Below, one piece after another: positions 13,401 through 25,400 of a stretch of 64,000 nt of DNA. How positions within the stretch are numbered: position 1 is the stretch's first letter; every line of letters begins with the position of its first letter. The stretch comes from Amphiura filiformis (Eukaryota > Echinodermata > Ophiuroidea > Amphilepidida > Amphiuridae), in the NCBI RefSeq assembly GCF_039555335.1, contig NC_092639.1, positions 33,822,353 to 33,886,352 of the forward strand, written 5' to 3'. The notes below the pieces were generated by a model. It made no database searches and had not been told where the DNA came from. It worked only from the letters and a program-made list of their open reading frames with translations. The position numbers and the translations under genes are program-made.

Positions 13401-16400
13401 GAACTGGATCATGATCCAAATATGGGTCTTAAGGAACTGCTGGAGAGCCTTAAAAAGGGACCCTTGACTGCTGCACATTATTATTATTATTTATTTGAAC
13501 TATTGCTTTTGTATCAGTGGCACTCATCTACCCAATATTGCGTTCACATACCCATGCACAACCCCTTATATTGGCAAATCAATGATATGGATTATCCACT
13601 GCATAGGAAGAAGGTTACAAGGTGCATGGAAGAAAGAGATAAGAAGGAACCACAACGAACGCATTCACTTTGTACACTCCCTTTACCGACATTTAATTGA
13701 CATTGTTATTCATGAGGATTTACTTTGATAAATACCCCGCGTTAAATAGGTGATTGGTATTGTACTCCATGTATTTGCATGTCTTCTGGAGCGTGTCTGA
13801 AGGATGATTTGAACTAATGACCTTCCGTGCAAGCACTCTATAGGATTTTCTCTGGTGACGTGATCATCGGTCATTGATGGCCTACATCTTTTTCTTCCAT
13901 TTCGCCCAATTTTCCCGAACTTTGATGACTTTTTTCTCAGAGTTGGCAGTCTTTGGCACTGAAACGAGTTAGCTACAATCAACGAAAAAAGTCTTGGAAC
14001 GCTTGCTTGTAAATAACGGAAAACTGTCACCCCCTCTCCCCCGTGCAATGTTGAGAAATGCCAATGTCTTCAGCGGTTCCCCAATGTGTTCCAACATTGC
14101 TTGATGGGGAGAGGGGAAGGGGAAATCATTGTTGTAGATGTCACGTTTCTCCCAAACACAATATAGGTCATTTCCATGAACATAAGAAATTCTGCACGGA
14201 ATCTTGACAGAGTGTGCCAAGCGTTCCAAGGACTTTTTTCGTTGATTGTCTCTACCGAATGCAAAATATTTCATCTAAATTTCGTTTTTTGTCTCATAAC
14301 TCAAAAACGGAATGTCGTATGAGCTTCAAATTTCACACGATTTGAGAGTGGATTATATGCTTTGCAATCATAATAAAATTGTTGATAAAGAATTTGGTTT
14401 ATTTAGGAGTGGTCACCGAAAACACCCCATATGCTAAATTACACACGTTTCATAATTATGGCTCTAAACTGCTCTAAAATGTCGTTTTTGTCCATAGCTC
14501 AAAAACAGAATGTTGTATAAGCTTCATGTTGAACACGATTTGAGAGGGGGTTATATGCTTTGCAATCATAATAAAATTGTTGATACAGAATTTGATTTAT
14601 TTAGGGAGTGGGCTCTGAAAACACCCCATATGCTAAATTACACACGTTTCATAGTTATGGCTTTAAACTGCTCTAAAATGTCGTTTTGTCCATAACACAA
14701 AAACAGAATGTTGTATGAGCTTCATATTGCACACGATTAGGGAGTAGATAATATCCTTTTGAATCATAATAAAATTGTTGATAAAAATGTTGAGTTATTT
14801 AGGGAGTGGTCACTGACAACACCTCCTATGCTAAATGACACAAGTTTTGTAATTATGGCCCTCTTCTGTATGATACTGAGTCAATTTTCGTTTTTGTCTC
14901 ATAACTCAAAAACACTAGAAATGAATTTTTCGTACAATATCACAATGTTTTGCAACATGTTTTCCAACATGTTTTTTTAATGTTATTAAAACGTTTTGCA
15001 CCCTTTATGATATAACCTAACGTGTTAAATTTATGTTTTCACTAAAACTTGTGTTTGCTGAGTATAGGCACATCCGAGCGAATCAGAAAGATTATGATGT
15101 AACAATTTGAAACAACTCATTTCTGAATATTATTTATAACAAAATACGCTTTTGCGATGAGAAAAAAAGAAAAAAAAAAAACAACAATTTAATACACTTA
15201 AAGAAAAATATAGACCACCATTGGGACTCGAACCATCATCAGTCAATAGCCAATAGGTTAACAGTCGGAGGACTAATCCACTCATACGCTGTCATTGCAC
15301 AATCGAAAGTAACAAGTTTTGTTCTTTTATAGTAGTCAGGTATAAAGTGTATTTCTTGTAATTAGAAATGGCAAAGTGTTAACAAGTTTACCATAATGAC
15401 ATAAATGAAATCAATGTTTAATTTTTCAGCATTAAAACATTCTCAATTGGTATAGCAATTGTAAACGTTTTAACCTGACGCTCATGAGATGCGCCTGAAA
15501 AAATATAAAATGTGTTAACATTTTGGACCATTTTGTTGAAATAAACTATACACTTTCAATTCCATTTCTACTATACACGCTATACATTTCCCGATACCTG
15601 ACTACTATAAAAGAACAAAACTTGTTACTTCGATTGCGTAAATGGCAGCGTGGCATGAACGGATTAGTCCTCAGACTGATAACCTTTTGACTATTGACCG
15701 ATGTGGTTCGAGTCCCATTGGTGGTCTTTTTTAAAAAGTATATTCAATTGTTGTTTTCTTTTTTCTTTTCTTGTCTTTTTTTCTCATCGCAAAAGCGTAT
15801 TTTAATATAAATAATATTCAGAAATGAGTTGTTTATGCGTATTTATTTCAATTCAAATTGGTAAACTTAACTGTTAACAAATTTCATATATAAAACGAAT
15901 GTTTCATTCCTTTTGCAATAAAACATTTTCAATTGGTATAGCAAATGTAAGCGAACGTGACGCTTCGTGAGATGCGGCCTAAAAACATAAAATGTCGCTT
16001 TTGGACCATTTTGTCATTATGGTAAACTGATACATTTTGCCGTTTCTACTATAGGGTGCTTGCATGGAAGATCATTAAGTTCAAACCATCCTAAAGACAC
16101 GCTCCAGAGGACATGCAAATGCACGGAGTACAATACCAATCACCTGTTTAACTGGTTTTGATCGAAGTAATTCTTTGTACTCTATGCATTAGCATATCTT
16201 ATGGAGCGTGTCTGGAGGATGATTTGAACCCATGACCTTCGTGCAAACACTCTATACAAGTTTACACTTTCGCCGATACCTGAATACTATAAAAGAACAA
16301 AACGTGTTACTTTGATTGCGAAATGGCAGCGTGGCGTAGCGGAATAGTCCTCAGACTGATAACCTTTTGACTATTGACCGATGTGAATGGTTCGAGTCCC

Positions 16401-19400
16401 AGTGGTGGTCTTTTTTTAAAATAGTATATTCAATTGTGTTTTTTTTTTTCTTTTCTTTTTTTTTTCTCATCTCAAAAGCGTGTTTTAATATAAATAATAT
16501 TCAGAAATGAGTAGTTTAAAATTGTTATATCATAATCTTTCTGATTCGCTCGGATATGCCTATACTCAGCATACACAAGTTTTAGAGAAAACATTTACAT
16601 GTTGGGTTATATCATAAAGGGTACAAAATGTTTTAAGTTTTAATAACATTGAAAATATTTTGGAAACATGCTCCAAAACATTGTGATATTGTAAAAAATG
16701 TATTTGTAGTGTTTTTGAGTTACGAGACAAAAACGAAATTTGACTGAAGTAGAGAGCATAATTACTGAAACTTGTGTAATTTAGCATAGGACGTGTTTTC
16801 AGTGACCACTCCCTGAATAACTCAACATTTTTATCAACAATTTTATTATGATTCAAAAGGATATTATCTACTCTCAAATCTGGTGCAATATGAAACTCAT
16901 ACAACATTCTGTTTTTGAGTTATGGACAAAAACGACATTTTAGAGCATTTTAGAGCCATGATTAAGAAACGTGAGTAATTTAGCATAGGGGTGTTTCCAA
17001 TGACCATTCCTAAATAAACCAAATTCTTTATCAACAATTTTATTATGATTACAAAGCATATAATCCACTCTCAATTCGTGTGCAATTTGAAGCTCATACG
17101 ACATTCCGTTTTTGAGTTATGAGACAAAAACGAAATTTAGATGAAATATTTTGCATTCGGCAGAGACAATCAACGAAACAAGTCTTGGAACGCTTGCTTG
17201 TAAATAACGGAAAACTGTCACCCCCTCTCCCCCGTGCAATGTTGAGAAATGCCAATGTCTTCAGCGGTTCCCCAATGTGTTCCAACATTGCTTGATGGGG
17301 AGAGGGAAGGGAAATCATTGTTGTAGATGTCACGCTTTCTTCCCAAACACAATATAGGTCATTTCCATGAACATAAGAAATTCTGCACGGAATCTTGACA
17401 GAGTGTGCCAGGCGTTCCAAGGACTTTTTTCGTTGATTGTAGTTACGATTATACACATATAAACTATTAAATTAAACAGGTTTCATGTACCGGACTCAAC
17501 CGGAACATTGTACATTATTTAAGAATATTTTGCATCTATTTTTCATCGAAAAAGTCACCAAAATCTTACCTTATTTGCTAAAGATGAAACTCAGCAAAAA
17601 ACGGCCGATTTTGATGACCTTTTCGATGTTTTAAAGACATTTTCTACATAACACGATCAAGAAAACAGTTTGACTGTAGATCCCAAAACAAAGCTACTAT
17701 TCAAGTTCAGAGCATCAGTGAAATTCCATAATCTTACTTCTGGGTAGCGTTTGTTTGTTCTTGGATGGGTTTGTTATAGTTTTTTTCCAGTAATTATTTC
17801 GCCAAGCATCGATCGCGGTAAATGGATCATACATGAAAGTAAGTACCATTGATAGCTTTTCTTTTCATGCGTCAATAGATATGCGGATTAAAACTTGGCC
17901 GATCGAAGTCGTTGTGGTTCCTTCTCATCTCTTTCTTCCATGCAAGGTGTAACCACAGTTTTTTTTTCATTGTGAATTACAATAATAGTAAAGATCAATA
18001 ATCATGTGCCGGAACCTCATGGGGGCGTACGGATTATCCACATTCCAGTAGAGTTTGTAGTGCAATTTTTGTTGTTGTGATACTAAATGTAATAAAAATA
18101 GCAAATCAATTAAAACCTCTTTGGGACAGGGTTGCTAAAAATTACCTACCCATTCCATGAGTGGGACACTTAAAATATCAAATTAAACATCACCCAAAAT
18201 TGAATTTGTCAGAATAAATTTAGAGGCATGGGGGGGGGTCACCATCAGAATAGTCAAGATTTGTCTTAAAAAACTTTTTAATATTTTCTGTGAACTTGAT
18301 CTAAAAATCATCTTAAAAAACCTTTTGCAGCAAAATATGCTGAGATTGGGCAAAATGTACTCTTTTTCTTCTCAGCCTCAGAAGTCACCTTAAAGTAGTG
18401 CTACAGACCGTGTAATATATTTTATCCATAGGGAGAAAAACTGGGAATCACACTCTCTTGGAAACCATGCATGCCCGCTTCGCTTGCTATTCGAGGGGCA
18501 TTGCGGTTTGCGAATAGGGCTTGTGCCCCCTCAATCGCGAGTAGTCTTTGACAAAGAGTTGCAATGCAAGTTTGAGGGTCTATTTTCTTCATTAGTGTGG
18601 AATGCTACTTTGTTCATGTTTAAAGGGTAACTCCATGTGGAGACACTGTTGGCAAGTCAAGTTCATGTATAGGCCTTAAACTTCTATTCAAGCTATAACA
18701 TGCTACTCTCTTTCATTACAAGTCCAATGATAAACCCACCCAAAAAGTATTTATGTTTTACCAGAACTCATTAGGGTTGCATAAATTGTGTGCTTGATTG
18801 ATTTGGTGTTGTGCTCCCTCATATACCCGGTGGGTTCAGTTTGTATTTAAAGGTAGGACGTATGACCGTTCCAGGATTTGAAAATGACCCCTATTTCACG
18901 GGGAATCAAGGACATTTGCAGCAATTTTACCCCCTATTTTGCGCGAAATCAAGGACAATTTGCCCCCAAATACCTCCCCTATTTTTATCATTTTGAGGAC
19001 GCATTTTCATTTCACCCCCTTATCACGAGGAATCAAAGACATTTTTCCGAAATAAATACCCCTATTTTTACCATTTCAAGGGCGCTTTTGAATTTTACCC
19101 CTATTTCACGCGCGAAATGAGGACAATAACGAAAACTGTAGCAGTAAAACGCGGACGAAAGTCTTAGAAATACACCCTATTTTTCATTTCAAGGACAATT
19201 TTGCTCCAAAACACCCCTAATTTGGACAATCGCGAACAATTTTGTCCTAGAAAATTCCGCGGACATTTCTTGAAAAGTACCCCTAATTGGAACCATCATG
19301 CGTACACATTGTCAGTGAAGACTGAACCCACCATAAAAGCACCAATTTTCAAAATCTGAAAAATTGTTTTCTGAAGTCATACGTCCAATACACAAAACCA

Positions 19401-22400
19401 GTTGAAATCCACACTCTCCCTAAGAAAGACATGACCTTAAACTTCCACACAGGGAGTGTGAATTTCAAATGGGGTTGAATAAGTGATTCCATTTGAAATC
19501 TACACCTCCTGTGTGGGAGATTAAGGTCATGTCTTCTATAGAGGCCATCAGCCTTTCGCCATCTTGTGGGTACAAATGATACGCGTGTTCATGCGCCAGA
19601 CACTACGCGCAGGGCGCAGCTTGCCACACAGCTGTTTTCACGCATCGACGCAGTCATTTTGCTGTTCACGCAAGGAGATCGAACGACCATCGCAGCGTGT
19701 ACCCACAAGATAGCGGCATATGACGTCACGCTGACGGCCTCTATAGGGCTGTATGGATTTCAACTGGAATAGCCCAATGTTAGGGACCGTTCATAAAAAA
19801 GGGGGCTCTGAAATTGTTTATTCATCTGAAGGGGGAGCCTTAATTTTTCTTGTAGAACATGAGTTTACACTATTTTCTGTGGGGTTGACGTTTATTTTTC
19901 ATGGCCAAAAAGGTGGGGGGCCTGAAAATGATTTTATGTCAGAAAGGGGGGGGGGGGGTCTAGAAAAAAATGTGAATTATACTTTTCACATCAGAAAATA
20001 AAAGGAAATTGTCATATTAGGGGTGTTATATGACCAGGAAGTACCATGCCTTAAATTAAAATCACCTTCCATCCTTCATAGAAATACTGAATGGTTTAAT
20101 GTATGTAAGCAATAACCCCAAAAGAATACCTAACATTAATTTGCTCAGCTTTCATGTAATTGATAACAATACTTGTGATTACAAGTGTTAACACACTACA
20201 TACCATAATAGTGTCTGGTTTTATAAAGATATAAAGCAGGCAACCTTGCAAGAGTTTTAGGCCCGGTGTCGTCACTTAACATTCAAAGGCGTAACGCATG
20301 ATCGTTCCCTAAGTCAAAAATACCCCCTATTTTGCGCGGTTTCAAGAACATTTTCGTCATTTTTTACCCCTATTTTACACGAAAACGGGTACAAATTAGC
20401 CTTAAAAAATACCCCTATTTTTTGCATTTCAAGTACACTTTTACAAAAGTACCCCTTTTTTAACATTTCAAGAACACACACAAAAAGCTACAAAAACACT
20501 TGTTCTGATTCATTTTCTTTTCTGAGGAGAACTCTGTTGTCCTTTTAATATATAAATGAGGAAAATTACAGAAAAATATATACAAATACATCCAATAGGA
20601 TGCTTCAAACTCGTCACAATCGCGGCACTATTTCTGGCATTTGCCACGAACAATTCCTTTATGATCAGCTTGATCAGGTGCCATTTCAAGAGTTTGTGGT
20701 CCGGTTTAGGGGTACCCAGTTTGTCAAGGCTCCGGAGGCCGGGCGCGTCATTAATAAAGCCGATGAAAAAAGTCTCATGGAATCAGCGGCCAAACTGGGT
20801 AAGTCCCCAGTGACGTAATCGGTGTAAACAAACCATGAAGCAAATAAAACCGAGTCGAGCGTGTTGCTGAATATTTAAGCCGGGATATTAGGAAGGCAAA
20901 AAAGTTTCACAAAAGAGAAATCCGGGAGTAAATTGAGCGAGAAATGGTAAGATTTCTTGGGATTTCAACATTATCAATTTATCATGATTCACAAAATATA
21001 CCCTATTTTTAATTTCGAGTACACCGTCGTCAAAAACAACCCTATTTTTAAACATTTTATGTTCGCGAACATAGTTTAAAAATAACCCCTTTTTTCGCGA
21101 AATTGGGAACGATCATGCGTACATATAGTCAATGTTAAGTGACGACACCGGGGTTTTAGGCCTACACAGGCACAAAGAAAATACCACATGCTTACTTGGT
21201 TTTATCAGAGAAGATGTAATAAAGAGGAGGGTCAACGGAATTATATCCTTGAGATAATCCCGTATGTAATCCTGTCGCATCTATTCATAGTCCTTTATTC
21301 TCAAGTAGTTAGACATCCACTTGAAATATCCTATGATGTTATGTGTGTGACCGCCCATGGTTGACCAATTTTCACTTCAGAATTGAAAATATTTCCAATG
21401 TTTCTATAAAGAATTTGTTAAAAAGTATGAAACGCGTGTGTTAAGGACCTGCTGCTTGGATGGGATACCACATGTGGATAATACAATAAATAAATCGAGT
21501 GCTGTAAAATTTTCCCCCAAATCCATTGTTTTTGTAAATATATAAATTTCTAAAGAAGAAATTTTTAGGATTTTTTTAGATAGGTGATGATTGTTGATCA
21601 TTTCTATTTTATTGTTTTATGTATTTTCCTGTCATTTCCTGCCAACATAATAAAGATATTCTGATAATTGATAACATTCTTTATCATAAATAATAGAGTC
21701 TGAAAGTGGCAACAAGTAGCAAAAATTATAATTTGCCATGGAACTTCAGTCATATTTTATCTGAAATCTGACAAGATGACAGGGTCTGCATGCATGGTGT
21801 GTATGGCATGATGACATGCACACACTGACCTATCCCTAAAAGCAGTTAGCTGCAACTTGTGTATCACACCAATCCCGGGTTCAAACCCTATTGTGGTCTT
21901 CTATTGTAAAGCTGCTAAATAGGGTGATTCATCATTTACTTTGAGTGAGCGGTCTCACACATATTCTGTTTGAGGATAGCTTGATCAACCTCCTCTTTAT
22001 TACATCTTCTCTGGTTTTATATAAAAAGAAATCCTTCAAACAGCTTTACTCTACAGTTATTTTAACACCACAACCAAAAGCACCTGGTTTTATATTAAAA
22101 AGGTAACTGTTAAGCAGATTTAGGCCTAATTGTTAGAATGAGGGTGATCCAAGGTTGATCTAATCTTTGGATTGAGGTTGCTGCACGTTGCCAGAAAATG
22201 TGAGCTTTGGTCTGAATTTTGTTACTTTTTTATTGGAAGAAAACACAATCTACCTTAGCAGGGCACTGAATGAATGAAAGCAGACATTGTAACTACTGTG
22301 TTCAATCCATTAACCCCCTCTAAGTTCAAACCCAGTGACTTTTGATGTTGTAAAACTAGTTATAAGTTCAAATTTGTTTGATTGCAGATTACCATTCTAG

Positions 22401-25400
22401 TAAAGTAAGGCTAATGAAAGCCGGGGGGCAGCCACTCATGTATAAAAGTTGTAAGCATCCGTGTGGATTAACTTTCAAAAATGACCCTTAAGCTAGGAAT
22501 GTTGAATATTTCTCAAGCTAACCCTATAAAAAAGATTTTACTCCAATAAAAACATCCAAAGCGAATAATTGGTTTGAAAGTTAGCCTGAACAAGGATGCA
22601 CAGTAACACATTCTACACACATGTTTGGTCTTATAATGAAAGGCAGAAAAATAATGAAAAACTTACCTTACTTATTTTCAGAAATTATGTGATGGGAAAC
22701 TCAAGGTCGACTGTCAGTAGTAGCCTAATGGTCATTCCCATTAAAATGGGGAATTACCATTAGGCTACTGACAGTCAATCTTGAGTTCCAAATGTTTTCA
22801 ACTCAGACAACTAAGAGCCAGTAAATGTCCTTCACATCAAGTAGCACATTATATAAACAATATTAGCTCATTGGGACCACAAAAGTATACTTCAGACTTA
22901 TAGACGTTATAGGCGTCATAGCCTCATAGGCCCAAAATTGAATCATTATTAGCATATATTAGCTTGAGCTTTTATGGGTTTTATTATTGCCATAAGGAAT
23001 TACTTGCAAAATGAAAATAAGCAGTTACTTTAAACCAATTAACATGTGTATGTCATTTTCAATCTGTTTGTAAATGTAAATGTGAAATACTTGAGTAAAT
23101 GTAGTCTCAGTGTCACATAAGTTTAAAAATAAAATTGTCATGACAAATTATGTATTTCAAGTCTAGGAACTTTGCTTGGTTTGGATATAATGTTGCTTTA
23201 GATTAGATTAGATTTATTAATGTCTTTTCACTCATTACATGATACAAGAATAATACATTATAATATAATGATAATAATAACTATGGAAAATGCATAATCT
23301 TGGGACTGGTTGAGCTGACACATATTTGTGATGGATTATGCATGTTATATAAAAATAAGTCATTTAAGTTTTTCAAAATATGTGGTAAAAACATTTTTCC
23401 ATTGGTTGTTTTCCCGCACAGACAATGAAGGTCCTGTATTTAGCAACACCCCTAGTGACATCACTGTGGATACAGAATCAGGTCTGTCTTCTGCTGTTGT
23501 AACATGGACAGAACCAACAGTGACCGATAACTCAGGAGACTACACAGTAACATCAAATTACAATTCTGGATACAGGTTTCCTTTGGGAACAACCACAGTT
23601 AAATATTATGCATGGGATGCAAGTGGCAACAATGTCACTTTTGAATTTAATGTTACTATTGAAGGTAAGTTTGATTGATTTTACCATGTTATTTATTACT
23701 AATACCACGGAGGTATATAAATAAATGGAGAATGATCGCCAGAATTCTAATCTCTTAAGTGGAGATTATCCTATTACCTCTATTCAATGAGTCACCAAAC
23801 TTGAATGACTAGCCACTTCAGCCAAGCTATTGATCTCCAAGATGGTTATGAGACTCTACCATGGTTCATTGATCGTCACTCCCAAAATTTCCTCATAGGA
23901 ATTGACCCTACATTGACCCGTACCGGAAGGCTTGTAAAAGAGACTGTATAATGAAGTCAGCTAGTCAATAAGCTGTTCAAAGTCGCCAGTTTTGATAGCT
24001 TATAGTTTCAATGTATGATTGTGCGAAAACCCGATGAAATTTGGATGTTCTGTTCTCAAGTTATGAAACTGTTTTCAACACTAGTTGTGCCGTAACTTGA
24101 CAAATATACTTAGTTTTCATGTTCATATATTAAGCTTTTAAGGGGGTCTGAAGGAGTTCAAATATAGTGCAAATGAAAGCAAAACGTTTTTACCTTACAA
24201 TTGTAAAAAAATTATGTTGGGCCAATTTGGGCCAATTGAGTTAAGAGCGAGTAAAATTTACGGAAGTACTTGAATTCAGCTAAAATCTTTTCAACATCAT
24301 TAAACTTCTCATTTTATAATAAATAATTATCAGTATTTAGGCCTAAATGATTATTAATATTATTAGGGGCCATCATTTTCTTTGGAGGGGGGTTCCAAAT
24401 AGGCCTATACCGGGGGGGGGGGGTCATAACCTTTTGGAAAGAAAAATAGGGGGTCATAGCCTAATTTAGTTTTTCAAGAATCATGACCTAAATGTAGGGG
24501 GTCACAATATGACCACAGATATAGGCCTACAGATAGGGTGTTTATTTTATTCAAAAAGACTGATTTCAATGCAATTTTTTGGCGAAAATGACATTTTGAT
24601 ATTAAATTTTCTGAAACATGAGCACTTTCCAATAAACATTATAAGTAACTGCATTTAGCACCCCATTGAAAGAAATGACCAGTGAAACAGACTTAACAAT
24701 GTAATCAGCTTAGCATAATCAATATCCCCTGAAATTGCCTATTCAACAATAATTGGTCATAACCAACGTAGTACAAAAGATGCTTGGCTAGATCATTCTC
24801 CATTTATTTATATACCTCCATGCTAATACTATGTAGATATACACTGTTCCACAAAGATAAATAAAAAAATGAGAGATTCACTTCCTTGATCTTTTGGCAA
24901 AACCTATCAGGGTTCCATAAAACTGTTGCTTTTAGTTACATCTATAATGGAACATAATATTGATTTGTGGTTTTCTTGTGACCAGTCTAAAAAGAGTGAA
25001 TACAATTTTTTTGTGAAATTTTCAACAATAATTGGTATATGTTATACTAAACAGGACTGAATCTTAAAAGCGTTTTGCTATCCATTTAGCAGCTGGATTT
25101 TGTGTGTTGTTTTTTAATATGTTTTAAAATATTTGAGCTCCTTGACTTGGTTAATATGGTCATTAATAAAAATGTGTCACATTTACAACACAACTCCCTT
25201 GACAATCATAGTATGTATTTTCTGTCTCAAAACATTGCTTGGTTTTTTAAATAACTTTGCTTTTCAGTTCATCTTTGGACAGGATGAATGGTCATATTTC
25301 TGAGGGATTATGCTTGTTAATATAAAAACAAATTAAGTCATTCAAAATTTGCAGTCATAAACATTTTTACATCATTTATCACACAGATAATGAAGGTCCA

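Larger units (their letters stand above)
13966..17447. mobile_element. 3.5-kb palindromic foldback element
   Basis: The arms are inverted over about 1.5 kb each: 14260-15340 mirrors 15590-17160, sharing AAATTTCGTTTTTTGTCTCA and ATAATAAAATTGTTGATAAA. Each end carries the same roughly 280-base block in the same orientation (13976-14255 and 17166-17443), itself bounded by inverted CAATCAACGAAAAAAG. The right arm holds an extra duplicated segment with a second tRNA-like sequence. Homology continues weakly outward (13612-13660 mirrors 17905-17955). No transposase frame was found. Confidence 0.75.
9381..23421 (+). other. 14-kb intron packed with transposon remnants
   Basis: The longest intron seen. 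It separates the diverged HYR modules from the amplified array. Elements are listed individually. The stretches 10800-12130, 12250-13600, 17460-18820 and 22020-23260 show only A/T-rich unique sequence, poly-G or poly-C runs and short repeats. A missed, very diverged HYR exon cannot be excluded, but no WTEPT or DNSG motif was seen in any frame. Confidence 0.6.

Noticed and set aside
13389-13728. Open frames of 103 and 77 codons
   Set aside because: They overlap low-complexity ATT repeats and foldback-arm sequence, with no domain or splice support.
13966-17447. Long terminal repeats of an LTR retrotransposon (280-base direct copies at both ends)
   Set aside because: The direct blocks lie within larger inverted arms and there is no TG...CA border, primer-binding site or gag/pol trace.
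20556-20813. 85-codon frame overlapping the exon-like stretch
   Set aside because: Alternative frame of the same segment, without a fitting splice donor.
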